A stretch of DNA of 64,000 bases from an uncultured Lachnospiraceae bacterium (GCA_910577015.1 CAJTKU010000005.1:62001-126000), one strand, 5' to 3'; shown: positions 7,707 to 17,106, counted from the first letter of the stretch. Translations and numbers: made by a program. Notes: generated by a model not told the origin, from the letters alone.

Positions 7707-10700
7707 TTACCCCCTTTGCATCCTTAAAATCATGGCCCTGGTCTGTAGCCTGGTCTGTCTGCCCACCTCATAAGGACTTAACGCCTTTGGGCTTGTTATA
7801 TTCACATTCTGTACATATCCACCGCCGCCTTTTCCGGCGTTCTCCATGGCGTGGTTCCTTGCTGTCCCCGTAAGCGGCGTTACAACCGCCTTTCCGTTTA
7901 CCATGCTCAAAAGTTCCGGGCCGGCTTCCGCCACCATGGCCTGGCCCTCCCTCAATACGCCGCCCTTTGCCAGTCTTGGCAATGACAAGGTGCTTATCTT
8001 CCCCAGGGAAACGCCCGGTATCTCATTGATTACATCAATCACACCGTTAATCATGCCTATGAATTTATTTGCCACGCCCTCTATGGTGGAAAGGCAGCTA
8101 TTGATTGCCGATTTAAAGGCATCCCCAACGGCGGAACCGATTTTCACGCCCACGTCCACAAAACAGCCCTTGATTTTCTCCCATAGGCCAGAAAAGAACG
8201 AAACCACGTTTGAAAATGCGTTTACCACGCCCTGGTATGCGTTTTGGAATGTGGTTGAAAACCAGGATGCCACGTTTGCAAGGGCGGACTTTATTTCCGT
8301 CCATCTGGCACCGAACCAGGAACCGATTGCCGCAAATACACGGGTTACGTTGTTGTAGGCATTGGTGAACATGGTGAGAAACCAGGTTGCCACTTGGGCC
8401 AGGGCGTTCTTTATATCGTTCCACCGTGCCCCAAACCAGGAACCGATTGCCGCAAATACACGGGTTACGTTGTTGTAGGCATTGGTGAACATGGTGAGAA
8501 ACCAGGTTGCCACTTGGGCCAGGGCGTTCTTTATATCGTTCCACCGTGCCCCAAACCAGGAACCGATTGCCGCAAATACACGGGTTACGTTGTTGTAGGC
8601 ATTGGTGAACATGGTGAGAAACCAGGTTGCCACTTGGGCCAGGGCGTTCTTTATATCGTTCCACCGTGCCCCAAACCAGGAACCGATTGCCGCAAATACA
8701 CGGGTTACGTTGTTGTAGGCATTGGTGAACATGGTGAGAAACCAGGTTGCCACTTGGGCCAGGGCGTTCTTTATATCGTTCCACCGTGCCCCAAACCAGG
8801 AACCGATTGCCGCAAATACACGGGTTACGTTGTTGTAGGCATTGGTGAACATGGTGAGAAACCAGGTTGCCACTTGGGCCAGGGCGTTCTTTATATCGTT
8901 CCACCGTGCCCCAAACCAGGAACCGATTGCCGCAAATACACGGGTCACGCCTTTGTATGCTTCCGTGAACCGGTCCGTGAACCACTGGCCTACACCCTGG
9001 AAAATGGAAACCAGGCCATCCCACAAATTTTGAAAAAATTGTTTGATGTTCGCCACCAGATTGTCTATAAATTCCCGGAACGCCCCGCAATTATCGTAAA
9101 GAAGTTTAAAGGCTCCGGCAAATGGATTGACTATCAGCAGTAAAAGCCCCTGCCAGTTCGATTTTATGAAATTCACCACGGCCTTAAAGGCGTTTGGTAT
9201 CGTGACTGTGAAAAAGTCCGCAATGGAACCGAAAACGTCCGCCGCCACTTCCTTTACTTTGTTCCATATGGCAATCACTTTGTTTCGGAAATCCTCATTC
9301 GTTGCGAACAAGGTAACAAGTGCCGCCACAAGCGTTCCTATTATCGTTACCACAATGCCGATAGGGTTGGCGTTCATTGCCGTGTTTAAAAGTTTCTGTG
9401 CAATCGTCACGCCCTCGGTGGTTGTTTTCCATACCTTAAAGGCAGAAATCAGCCCTTGAATCATTGTTACCACGTTCCATGCAAGCATCCCGGCGGCAAT
9501 CCCGGCAATGATTGAAATAATCTGTGACCCATGCTTTGACACAAAAGAGATAAATTCCTTTACCTTGTCGATAACCGCAAGCACAATGGTTTTTACTTGC
9601 GGTATTTTGCTTTTGACTTCTTTTATTACATCACTGATTACTGGCTGTAGTTCTTCGCCTATGGGCTTTATCAAATCAACTTTGATGTTCCGCCCCAACT
9701 CTTCAAACTGGTTCCCCAGGTCATTGTATTTATTCTCATTTATCTTTTCCAGGGCATCATTGGCGTTGGAAATCTCACCCTGGGTATTCACCAGGGAACG
9801 CACTGCATCTTCTCCCAAATCCTCCCATTTGGTCCCGTAAAGGGTAACGCCCAAAATATTGCGCTGCACCTTATCATCACAAGAAAAAAGGGCATTATTC
9901 ACTATATCAAAGGCTTCCCTTGCACCTTCGCCGCCCTCTGCGAACTTCTTTTTCAAATCCTCCGCATTAAGCCCCAATTCCTTAAAGGCATCATCCGCCG
10001 TTCCGTCCTTTACCCTTATGCCAAACTCTTTCACGGCATCATTCAGATAATCAATCTGGAACGTGCCGTTCTTGGCACCATTCGCCATCATGTTAAATGC
10101 TTCCTCTGCGGAAATCCCCAGGTCATTGTAATACACGGAATATTCTGCCAACTGGTCCGCAAGGTCCCCGTTCTGGTTCAGCCCCTTTTGTGCCCCCTGG
10201 GCCAAAAGGTTGTATGCTTCCTCGGAAGAAATACCAAACTGCTTCATCATGGCATTAACGCCCCGGATGCCCTCGTTTACGTCTATATCAAAGGTATCAC
10301 GCATCAGAATTGCGGTTTCCGTGGTGTTTTTCAGTTCTTCATCTGCAAGGCCCGTCTGCTGCTTGACTGCCGCCATTGCCGTTGCTATGTCGTTTATGTC
10401 CTCGCCAAAATTATCCTTGTATATGCTTAAAAGGGTTTCTTCCAACCCCTCCACTTCACTGTCTGCTGCCCCCGTCTGTGTAATGACTGTGTTTAATGCC
10501 TTGTCACAATCCGTTTCAAACTTTGTGGCATATGTAGCGGCGGCAACGAATCCGGCCCCCAATGCTTTTGCCGCACCCTCCGCCGCTTCTCCTAGCTTCC
10601 CTAACTTTTCCTTGAAAGTCCCGGCCTTTTCCTCTGCCTTTTTCAATTCTTCGCCGGAAAGGGCGGATGACTTCCCCAATTCTTCCACGGCCTTGTCCGT

Positions 10701-11060
10701 CTGCCTTGCCGCTTCCTCCAAATCCTCCAATTCCAGGCTTGTCTTTTCAATTTCCCTTTTCAATGCCCGGTATTGCTCTTCCGAAACCTCTCCCCTTTGG
10801 AACTGTTCTTGCACTTGCCTTTCCGCCGTTTTCAGAATATCCAGTTTTTCCTTGGTTTCCTCAATGGCATCACTTAAAAGCGTTTGTTTCTGTGCCAGGG
10901 CTTCCGTGTTCTTAGGGTCCATTTTAAGAAGTTTGTTTACTTCCCTTAGTTCTGCCTGGGTATTCCTCACTTTCCCATTCACGCCGGAAAGTGCCTTTTC
11001 AAGTTTGGTGCTATCTCCGCCAATCTCAATAGTGATTCCCTTTATCCCCTTGTTTGCCAC
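7707..11060 (-). CDS. Phage tail tape measure protein
   Basis: A 1117-residue protein. The start is taken as the GTG at 11060, which follows AAAGGGGG at a proper spacing and avoids overlap with the chaperone gene; the peptide then begins VANKGIKGITIEIGGDSTK, the usual opening of this family. An N-terminal coiled coil (to about 170) and a TMP core domain are followed by hydrophobic stretches. The middle holds five identical 40-residue repeats plus one diverged copy on each side. Its length sets tail length. Confidence 0.92.
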   Translation of the reverse strand: MANKGIKGITIEIGGDSTKLEKALSGVNGKVRNTQAELREVNKLLKMDPKNTEALAQKQTLLSDAIEETKEKLDILKTAERQVQEQFQRGEVSEEQYRALKREIEKTSLELEDLEEAARQTDKAVEELGKSSALSGEELKKAEEKAGTFKEKLGKLGEAAEGAAKALGAGFVAAATYATKFETDCDKALNTVITQTGAADSEVEGLEETLLSIYKDNFGEDINDIATAMAAVKQQTGLADEELKNTTETAILMRDTFDIDVNEGIRGVNAMMKQFGISSEEAYNLLAQGAQKGLNQNGDLADQLAEYSVYYNDLGISAEEAFNMMANGAKNGTFQIDYLNDAVKEFGIRVKDGTADDAFKELGLNAEDLKKKFAEGGEGAREAFDIVNNALFSCDDKVQRNILGVTLYGTKWEDLGEDAVRSLVNTQGEISNANDALEKINENKYNDLGNQFEELGRNIKVDLIKPIGEELQPVISDVIKEVKSKIPQVKTIVLAVIDKVKEFISFVSKHGSQIISIIAGIAAGMLAWNVVTMIQGLISAFKVWKTTTEGVTIAQKLLNTAMNANPIGIVVTIIGTLVAALVTLFATNEDFRNKVIAIWNKVKEVAADVFGSIADFFTVTIPNAFKAVVNFIKSNWQGLLLLIVNPFAGAFKLLYDNCGAFREFIDNLVANIKQFFQNLWDGLVSIFQGVGQWFTDRFTEAYKGVTRVFAAIGSWFGARWNDIKNALAQVATWFLTMFTNAYNNVTRVFAAIGSWFGARWNDIKNALAQVATWFLTMFTNAYNNVTRVFAAIGSWFGARWNDIKNALAQVATWFLTMFTNAYNNVTRVFAAIGSWFGARWNDIKNALAQVATWFLTMFTNAYNNVTRVFAAIGSWFGARWNDIKNALAQVATWFLTMFTNAYNNVTRVFAAIGSWFGARWTEIKSALANVASWFSTTFQNAYQGVVNAFSNVVSFFSGLWEKIKGCFVDVGVKIGSAVGDAFKSAINSCLSTIEGVANKFIGMINGVIDVINEIPGVSLGKISTLSLPRLAKGGVLREGQAMVAEAGPELLSMVNGKAVVTPLTGTARNHAMENAGKGGGGYVQNVNITSPKALSPYEVGRQTRLQTRAMILRMQRG
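8341..8940 (-). repeat. Five perfect 120-bp tandem repeats in the tape measure gene
   Basis: Five copies of a 120-bp unit follow one another with no base difference. Each encodes 40 residues with NALAQVATWFLTMF and RVFAAIGSWFGARW segments. Diverged copies flank the array (about 8221-8340 and 8941-9000). Perfect identity implies recent amplification or ongoing homogenisation. As the unit is a multiple of 3, copy-number changes keep the frame. Confidence 0.97.
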
Positions 11061-11064
11061 GGTA

Positions 11065-11340
11065 TCAGCCCCCTTTCTTCTTGAAATTTCTTCGTAGCCC
11101 CTCACGGTCCGGCTTCGTCTGCTCCATCCGCCAACAGTTTTTCAGATATTCCCGGCCCTCTTCGGTCTGTGAATTTTCATAAATCATTGCTTCACGCATG
11201 AAAAACAGATAAACGTCAATCTCCATTTCCTGCACTTCGTAAATGTCTATATGGCAATAATCCATCACCAGTTTTTCCGGGCGTGTAAGCAATGTGTACG
11301 GTATCTCTTCCCCTTTATCCTGGCGTGGATAAAAGGGCAT
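11065..11340 (-). CDS. Tail assembly chaperone, T-frame (likely made by -1 frameshift)
   Basis: A 91-codon frame beginning MPFYPRQDKGEEIPYTLL, placed between the G-type chaperone and the tape measure. The ATG lies two bases after the upstream stop and has no ribosome binding site. The frame is open back into the upstream gene across an AAACCCA heptamer, so the main product is expected to be a fusion with that gene, as in lambda gpG/gpGT. These proteins chaperone the tape measure during tail assembly. Confidence 0.7.
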   Translation of the reverse strand: MPFYPRQDKGEEIPYTLLTRPEKLVMDYCHIDIYEVQEMEIDVYLFFMREAMIYENSQTEEGREYLKNCWRMEQTKPDREGLRRNFKKKGG

Positions 11341-11342
11341 GG

Positions 11343-11699
11343 TTAGTTTGGGTTTGTTTTCAGTTCGTCCACAAACGACATATAGGCTTCCAGGATTGCC
11401 GTACACTCTTCTATGTCGTAATCCTCCAGGTCCTTTTCTGTCACCCTTACACGGTTCATATTGTTGTTAAGGACTGCCGCCAACAGTCTGTAAATGGCTT
11501 CCGTGTCCTCCACCGTGGCGTTTTCCTCTTCCACGTCCTGGATTTCCTTAATGGCTTCAAAAACCTGTTTCTGCGGCATCCTCACAATGATTTTCCTGCC
11601 CTTTTCCACCACGTTCCCGTCCCCGTCCACCTTGTCTTTCAGCGTGAACTGCCAGAACGTCCTTTTCAGCTTGTTGCAATTAAATTCCTTTACTGCCAT
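11343..11699 (-). CDS. Tail assembly chaperone, G-frame
   Basis: A 118-residue protein located between the major tail protein and the tape measure, the position of gpG-type chaperones. It is acidic and helical in its second half (EDTEAIYRLLAAVLNNN). The ribosome binding site AAAGGAGAA precedes the ATG. The last codons contain the AAACCCA heptamer in the phase needed for a -1 shift into the downstream frame. Confidence 0.75.
   Translation of the reverse strand: MAVKEFNCNKLKRTFWQFTLKDKVDGDGNVVEKGRKIIVRMPQKQVFEAIKEIQDVEEENATVEDTEAIYRLLAAVLNNNMNRVRVTEKDLEDYDIEECTAILEAYMSFVDELKTNPN
11349..11355 (-). promoter_or_regulatory. Candidate -1 frameshift heptamer AAACCCA
   Basis: On the coding strand the codons ACA AAC CCA AAC TAA end the G-frame. 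The heptamer A AAC CCA fits the X XXY YYZ rule. Slippage by -1 continues as AAA CTA ACC ATG CCC into the T-frame. The AAACCCA form is less common than GGGAAAA-type sites, so efficiency is uncertain. Confidence 0.55.
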
Positions 11700-11762
11700 G
11701 CCCTCATTCTCCTTTCATGGAATAAGCGGCCTGGGGGCTTCTCCCTGGCCGCTCTTACGGTC

Positions 11763-12380
11763 TTATACTTCGCCGCCGGGTTCCTCTTCTCCGCCTTGTC
11801 CCCCTCCGCTTTCGGGTCCTGCTGCTTCCTCTGTAGCGTCCATATCCTCTTCATACAGAATAAGCGTGCCCTCCTTGTCCATGGGCTGTGCCTTAAACTC
11901 TGCATCAATGACGGTTTCGCTGTCCTTGGCAAATGCAATGGTAAATCCGGCCTGGTTGTTTCCAACGATTGTTACCCTTACGTCCCCGTCCACCGGGTCT
12001 TTATGTACAAAATGGATAACATACCGCTTTCCATCCGCATTGCCGATTCCTCCAATCTTCACAATGCGTTTCTTCTTTGCCTTGTCCTCCGTGACCCTTG
12101 CGGTCTGGCATAATTTCTGTAACGTGGTTCCGCACCAGGTCATAATCCCGGATTTAAAGGTTGCTTCCTCTTCCGTTATGATGACCTTGGAAACCTTTCC
12201 CATATCGTCTTTGGCTTCATAGAAAGACGGTGCATATTCGATTTCAGCACCGCCTTTGATATAGCCCAGGCGGTTTTCTTCCGTTTCCAATGCTTCATTG
12301 GTTGGCAATTCCTTGTCCGTGCCCTCGAACTCCGTGCAATACAAATCGCCGGAACCTAAGACAATGCTTTCTTTGTTCAT
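11763..12380 (-). CDS. Major tail (tube) protein
   Basis: A 205-residue protein preceded by the tail-completion gene and followed by the chaperones, with the VIHFVHKDPVDGDVRVTIVG beta region common in phage tail tube proteins. The C-terminal 30 residues are an acidic Gly/Glu-rich tail. It should polymerise to form the non-contractile tail tube. Confidence 0.8.
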   Translation of the reverse strand: MNKESIVLGSGDLYCTEFEGTDKELPTNEALETEENRLGYIKGGAEIEYAPSFYEAKDDMGKVSKVIITEEEATFKSGIMTWCGTTLQKLCQTARVTEDKAKKKRIVKIGGIGNADGKRYVIHFVHKDPVDGDVRVTIVGNNQAGFTIAFAKDSETVIDAEFKAQPMDKEGTLILYEEDMDATEEAAGPESGGGQGGEEEPGGEV

Positions 12381-12754
12381 GCTCTTTTCGCTCCTTTCGT
12401 TTTGGTAAGCAGCCCCTTTACCTCATAGGCCGTCTGGAAACATTCTTCATCCTGGATAGGGGCCAGGTACATTTCATATTCCACATCCGGGAAAATCTCC
12501 GCTTCCATCTTTCCGGCCAGGTCCTCCCGTTCTTCATCATCCGCCACGGTATATAATTCCAGGTCAAAATCCCTGGCCTTTAAATTGTTTAGGTTGTCCG
12601 CTCCCCTGCCCGTGTCATGCGGAAGCATATAAACCATATAGGGAAGTGGCGGCACCGGGTCATCAACGGTTCCCTCAAATTGGTTCTTCGCAAGCGGTAT
12701 TCCGTGTTTTACAGAAAATGCCTTTGCCCTCTGCACAAGTTCTTCAACCCCCAC
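12377..12754 (-). CDS. Tail terminator/completion-like protein
   Basis: A 125-residue protein overlapping the tail tube gene by 4 bases. Position and size, and a FDLELYTVADDEE-type strand-helix pattern, fit tail terminator or completion proteins that cap the tail. Assigned by order more than by motif. Confidence 0.6.
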   Translation of the reverse strand: MGVEELVQRAKAFSVKHGIPLAKNQFEGTVDDPVPPLPYMVYMLPHDTGRGADNLNNLKARDFDLELYTVADDEEREDLAGKMEAEIFPDVEYEMYLAPIQDEECFQTAYEVKGLLTKTKGAKRA

Positions 12755-12755
12755 G

Positions 12756-13151
12756 CTATCCCCTCACTTTCTGCGTTATCTTCTGTACGGCCAATTCCCC
12801 CAGGGTATCATTTACGGGACCGATATGTTCAAACGCCCTTACCCTGCCGCCGTTCCTTGCCTGGTGCCCTTTTTCCAGTAAATGGGTCAGTTGGTAATGT
12901 TTCTTGTTATACACGGAATATCCGTTCAATCCAGTAATGGCGGATGCCCTGCTGCCCCTTACGTCATGCGTCCAGTCCTTGGTATATTTCCCGGTTCTCT
13001 CCGTGTACGGTCCGCCCTGCTTCAACGCCTTTTCCGCTGCGGCGGCGGTTTCTTTCAAGCCCTCATTTACGGCTTGTTTCAACTCCCCGTTTGTCCATTC
13101 CTCCAACTGTGACATTATGGCATCCCCCAGGCCGTCAATGGATGTCCTCAA
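12756..13151 (-). CDS. HK97 gp10-like neck protein
   Basis: A 131-residue protein with a basic helical start, a GPYTERTGKYTKDW segment and a later VYNKKHYQLTHLLEKGH motif, which is the hallmark of the HK97 gp10-like neck/tail-joining family. It overlaps its upstream neighbour by 4 bases. Confidence 0.75.
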   Translation of the reverse strand: MRTSIDGLGDAIMSQLEEWTNGELKQAVNEGLKETAAAAEKALKQGGPYTERTGKYTKDWTHDVRGSRASAITGLNGYSVYNKKHYQLTHLLEKGHQARNGGRVRAFEHIGPVNDTLGELAVQKITQKVRG

Positions 13152-13435
13152 TTCTTACCAGCCCTTTCCCCGGCGTAAAGTTCAATCTTCCCGTTGCTTT
13201 TGGGGCCGTATGTCCGATAGACAGCCAATGTCCTGCCGTCCACCACTATTTCCGTCTGCCCCTCATATTCAAATCCCCAAACCTCAACCATCATGGATGC
13301 CTTGAAACTTTTCTGCCCTGCTGCCGTAAATTCATCACGGCCTACCGGGTGGATTGTCCCATAGGCTTCTTTTTCCAGGTATTCCTTTGGGTTCTTTTTA
13401 ACCAACAGTTTCACTATTGCTTCGATTGTAGCCAC
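13148..13435 (-). CDS. Head closure/head-tail adaptor protein
   Basis: A 95-residue protein, all-beta in appearance, between the gp6-like connector and the gp10-like protein. It begins at a GTG after AAAGGGCG and overlaps the preceding gene by 38 bases. Position suggests a head closure protein; no family motif was certain. Confidence 0.6.
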   Translation of the reverse strand: MATIEAIVKLLVKKNPKEYLEKEAYGTIHPVGRDEFTAAGQKSFKASMMVEVWGFEYEGQTEIVVDGRTLAVYRTYGPKSNGKIELYAGERAGKN

Positions 13436-13709
13436 CGCCCTTTATTTTCGTGCAAATCATGTTGTATGATTCCATCAGTTCTTTGTGGTTGTCCGGGTGT
13501 CCAAAGTTTGCATCCGCATAGAGTAAAGCGGCTTCCACAATCAACGGGTCCTTTATGTCCTCCGGCCCTAAGTATGACGGATGCACCCCTATGCGCTTTA
13601 GGTCTGCAAGGGCAACCTCTACCAGTTGCCCCACGTCTATGTCCAGGGTGTCAGTTGACATTTTGCGAATCCGCAATTTTGCCCTGGAAATCAGTTCTTC
13701 CTTTGTCAT
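13398..13709 (-). CDS. Head-tail connector (gp6-like)
   Basis: A 103-residue helical protein directly after the capsid gene. The pattern VEVALADLKRIGV and DPLIVEAALLYADANFG resembles HK97 gp6-like connector proteins, which form a ring under the portal. Confidence 0.7.
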   Translation of the reverse strand: MTKEELISRAKLRIRKMSTDTLDIDVGQLVEVALADLKRIGVHPSYLGPEDIKDPLIVEAALLYADANFGHPDNHKELMESYNMICTKIKGGGYNRSNSETVG

Positions 13710-13731
13710 GCCCTGCCGCCTTTCCTGCTTC

Positions 13732-14961
13732 CTACTTCGCCGCTGCCGGGTTCTTTACACGGATGAATCCATTCTTGGCAACCACGTTTCCGCCCATGAA
13801 CACATCCGCACGGTAAGCAACCTGGCCCTGCTTGAATTTGTAATGCTCGGATTTCCTTGCATCAATATCACTGAAAATTGCCACTTCATAATTACTTAAC
13901 GGGCCGTATGCCATGGCATATGCCCCGGCGGTTCCGCCAACCTCTCCGCAAGCGGAATTTATGATAAAAGGCACTTCATCAATGGTTCCCGTGTTTCCAT
14001 GGTTCTTGATTGTGTACACCTTGCGGCCCTGCTTGTCACGCAACTTTGCGAACTTTTTAAGGTCCTTTTTGTTGAGGATAAGCACGGCAACGTCCTCCAC
14101 ATCTTCATCACCGCCATAGGAATAGATGATTTCATCCAGGGTCCCGTCATCAATGGCCGTAATCGTGGTGATGTCCGTGGACGGGTCAATGACTTGTTCC
14201 TTTTCCTCTGTGGGATTGAAAAAGATTCCACGGAACTTTCCAGTTCCGCCCGGCCCCACTAAAATCTGTCTGGAAGCGTAACGCTTGATTGCACGGGTCA
14301 CGCTGTCCTCCACCACGGCATCATAATCCGCATCCGGCAATTTAATCATTTCTTCCGGCTCTTCGGCATAGGCCGTGATTTTCTCCCGTACAATCTCCGC
14401 ATAGTTAAATACCGGCTCGGAAGCGTTGTAGTCCGCTCCCTCTGCGGTGCTTCCTGCCCCGTCCCCATAGGAAACCACATAGGGCCGTCTGTAGCTTTCG
14501 CCGCCCGGAAGCGGAACGGTATGCACCCGGTCAATGAGGGAAGAAACATTGTTGAACGTGGGGGAAATGTCCGGGCTGTCATACTGCGGCATCACAATCC
14601 CGTTGGCGGTGGAAAGTGCGTTCCTGGGACTTGCCAACGCCTTTGCCTTAAAAGTGACTTTCTTCCCGTCCTTTAAGGCCCTGCCGCTCTTTGCCCTGGC
14701 CTGGTTCTTCGGCTCCTGGCTCCCCTCTCCGGCTCCCGGTTCCTCTGCCCCCTCTTCCGGCTCCGCTGTCCCTGCTGCGGCGGCTGCTGCCATCAATTCT
14801 TCCCTTGTCTTGATTTCATCCAGGATTTCACCAATCAGACGCATTTCGTCCATGGCATCCGTCAATTCCTGGCCGGAAAACGCCTGGGCTTTCTTCCCCA
14901 GGTCCGCCGCCCGGTTTTTAAGTTCCTTTTTGGAAAGTTTCATCAACTCTTCTCTTGTCAT
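13732..14961 (-). CDS. Major capsid protein, HK97 family
   Basis: A 409-residue protein. Residues 1-100 form a helical scaffold-like delta domain with an Ala/Glu/Gly-rich linker, expected to be removed by the protease encoded just upstream. The rest carries the HK97 capsid signatures, for example EGADYNASEPVFNYAEI and GPLSNYEVAIFSDID. It assembles the icosahedral head. Confidence 0.92.
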   Translation of the reverse strand: MTREELMKLSKKELKNRAADLGKKAQAFSGQELTDAMDEMRLIGEILDEIKTREELMAAAAAAGTAEPEEGAEEPGAGEGSQEPKNQARAKSGRALKDGKKVTFKAKALASPRNALSTANGIVMPQYDSPDISPTFNNVSSLIDRVHTVPLPGGESYRRPYVVSYGDGAGSTAEGADYNASEPVFNYAEIVREKITAYAEEPEEMIKLPDADYDAVVEDSVTRAIKRYASRQILVGPGGTGKFRGIFFNPTEEKEQVIDPSTDITTITAIDDGTLDEIIYSYGGDEDVEDVAVLILNKKDLKKFAKLRDKQGRKVYTIKNHGNTGTIDEVPFIINSACGEVGGTAGAYAMAYGPLSNYEVAIFSDIDARKSEHYKFKQGQVAYRADVFMGGNVVAKNGFIRVKNPAAAK

Positions 14962-14986
14962 TGCTATGTTCTCCTTTCTTACTCCC

Positions 14987-15757
14987 TCACCTGGTCATGT
15001 ACTCCATGGCAAGTGAAACAATCTCTTTCCGTCTGTCCTGCTCCCCGGTGTCCTGCTGCCCTGCTGCACTCTCCGGCTTTAAAATCTCCCCTGGCGTATT
15101 ATGGCAATACAGTTTCGTGTAATCCTGCACCGCTGCGGCAATGGTGTTTTCCTCCCCCACCTTTACCCGGAAATACTCCGCCGCCTGGGTTCCGTTCAGC
15201 CATGTTTCTGCTTCCACCATCCCTTTCACCGTTTCTATGTCCACACCCTCCGCCAGATGTTCTGCATAAATGTTCATAATGCCGCTTTCCACGGCATCCA
15301 GTTTTTCCGCCATCTTTCTAAGTTCCGTGGCGTTCCCCTCGCACCCTGCCCATGGCTTGTGAATCATCAGATAAGCGTTTGACGGTATGGTTGGCATATC
15401 GCTGTCCGCAAAGGCAATGACGGAAGCAATGGACCCGGCCAAGGCATCCACATGGACGGTTTTCTTTCCCTGGTATCTTTTCAGCATATTGTAAATGGCA
15501 ATCCCGGCGAATACGGAACCGCCGCCGGAATTGATGTATATGTTCAAATCCTTTCCCCCGGCTTCCGCAAGGAAATTCTTGATTGCATCCGGGTACTGGT
15601 CCTCTTCCTGCCAGGCTCCACACCAGTCTGAAACAATGTCCCCATAGAAATATAGGTCCACGGTGGTTTCCGCCCAGTTTTTAAACTCATAAAATCGTTC
15701 CACGGTTGCGTTTGCCCCATCCCGGCACGCCGTAAATCTTTTCTTTGTCCTCGGCAT
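14987..15757 (-). CDS. ClpP-like prohead protease
   Basis: A 256-residue serine protease of the ClpP/SppA-like phage type. The oxyanion GGGSVFAG segment, the nucleophile region ALAGSIASVIAFA and the HKPW histidine motif are present. It should cleave the scaffold region of the capsid protein during head maturation. Placed between portal and capsid as usual. Confidence 0.92.
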   Translation of the reverse strand: MPRTKKRFTACRDGANATVERFYEFKNWAETTVDLYFYGDIVSDWCGAWQEEDQYPDAIKNFLAEAGGKDLNIYINSGGGSVFAGIAIYNMLKRYQGKKTVHVDALAGSIASVIAFADSDMPTIPSNAYLMIHKPWAGCEGNATELRKMAEKLDAVESGIMNIYAEHLAEGVDIETVKGMVEAETWLNGTQAAEYFRVKVGEENTIAAAVQDYTKLYCHNTPGEILKPESAAGQQDTGEQDRRKEIVSLAMEYMTR

Positions 15758-15761
15758 CCTC

Positions 15762-17069
15762 CTAACCCCCTTTCATGGCCGTAAAATAAGCATTGGCCGC
15801 CGCTTCCATTGCCCGGCGTTGTCTGTCCTGCTGCCCTGGCGGCGGTTCCCCATTTCCGCCCTGCTGCCCGTCCTTTCCCACTTGGTAAAGGCTCTGGTCC
15901 CCGGCTTTTACATAGTTCAGCGAAACCATACGCACGTCCCCGTCCTCCGTTGGAGGATAATACATAAGTGCCCGGTATTCGTTTATTGTCATGGCTCCAC
16001 GGTCAAACATGTTTCCGCCTATTGTGTCCCTGGTCTGCAATGTCGCATACTGCAAAAGGTTGGCGGTAAACTCTATCTTGTTTCCATACCCTATTTCCCG
16101 TGGCGTAAGAAGTTTAAATGTGAACTCATAACCCAACTGGATTGCTATTGGCTCAATCACATTTTCATAAAATGAAATCCATTCCTGGTCTGAAAGGGTG
16201 GAAGTCAGCACCTTTTCATTCACGCCGTAATAGCGGTATACGTTGTCACGTAAGAAAGTAATCTGTGCCGTAGGCAACGGCGTGGTCTTTGTGCTGATTT
16301 CGTGGAACTCATATGTGCTATCCAGTGCCGCAACTCCCCCGGCGTTGGAAGCGTTCATATATGATTCCTGGAACTCCTTGGCCTTTTCCTTTAGTTCCTT
16401 ATCATCTGCAAGGTTGCTATATTTCAGATACCCGGAAAGGCTATTGGAATGGTTTACAATGTTCTTAATCATTTCCCCGGATGTTTCCACAAGGTCCAGG
16501 CTCCGTTTTAACTCAATATCCGGGGACGTTCCCAGGAACCGCTTTTTGTTGTACCTTGCCTTTATGTGGATGACGTTCTGGTAAGGCACTGTGTACGTTT
16601 CCCCGTCATAATCCCAACGGAAACGGAATAGGACGTTGTGGCGGTCATCCTCAAAAATGCGGTAACTTTTCGTTGTAATCGGTTGTATGCTCGTTACCCT
16701 TGTAAAATCCTCATTGTAAAAAATCACGGAAAAGGAATTGGAAGTATAAACCAAATCGGATGCTATGCGGTAAAGGAAATCATAGGTTGACATTTCCGGG
16801 CATGGCCGCAAGGTCAAAATCCTTGCCAGATAGTCATTTTTCACCGTCAGCCCTTTTTCATCCTTTCGGATTACCTGGGGCTGTAGCTTGCCCACGTTCT
16901 TTGCTATGGCATCCGCTATGGCTCCCACAATGTCATTATCCCGTAACGTCCCCGTTGGCACATATTCCCCACGGCTCAATAAAAGCGGTCTGTACTTCGC
17001 CCTAAAGGCTCCAAACACGTTTGCAATGATTCCCGTACTATTACCCCCTTTCCTCAAAAATAGGCCCAT
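15762..17069 (-). CDS. Phage portal protein, HK97 family
   Basis: A portal protein of about 435 residues, forming the DNA entry ring at one vertex. Segments such as YKIF-like GYLKYSNLADDKELKEK and AMTINEYRALMYYPP agree with the family; the C-terminus is Gln/Gly-rich. The start is uncertain: the frame is open to a GTG at 17123 and has ATGs at 17090 and 17069. I chose 17069 because the resulting MGLFLRKG opening is typical. A repeated GGGTCAGAATTT element overlaps the upstream part. Confidence 0.88.
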   Translation of the reverse strand: MGLFLRKGGNSTGIIANVFGAFRAKYRPLLLSRGEYVPTGTLRDNDIVGAIADAIAKNVGKLQPQVIRKDEKGLTVKNDYLARILTLRPCPEMSTYDFLYRIASDLVYTSNSFSVIFYNEDFTRVTSIQPITTKSYRIFEDDRHNVLFRFRWDYDGETYTVPYQNVIHIKARYNKKRFLGTSPDIELKRSLDLVETSGEMIKNIVNHSNSLSGYLKYSNLADDKELKEKAKEFQESYMNASNAGGVAALDSTYEFHEISTKTTPLPTAQITFLRDNVYRYYGVNEKVLTSTLSDQEWISFYENVIEPIAIQLGYEFTFKLLTPREIGYGNKIEFTANLLQYATLQTRDTIGGNMFDRGAMTINEYRALMYYPPTEDGDVRMVSLNYVKAGDQSLYQVGKDGQQGGNGEPPPGQQDRQRRAMEAAANAYFTAMKGG

Positions 17070-17106
17070 GGAACACGCCCATGGACCCATTGTAAATATA
17101 TTCGTG

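Noticed and set aside
8341..8940. Possible CRISPR array
   Set aside because: The 120-bp units are contiguous with no spacers and keep a protein frame.
8113..9090. Long repetitive open frames over the tape measure repeats (325 residues on the minus strand, 249 on the plus strand at 8394-9143)
   Set aside because: They are shadows created by the 120-bp repeats lacking stops in other frames. The tape measure frame explains the region.
10210..11097. A 295-codon plus-strand open frame
   Set aside because: It lies opposite the coiled-coil part of the tape measure, is Ser/Phe-rich as antisense frames are, and has no ribosome site.
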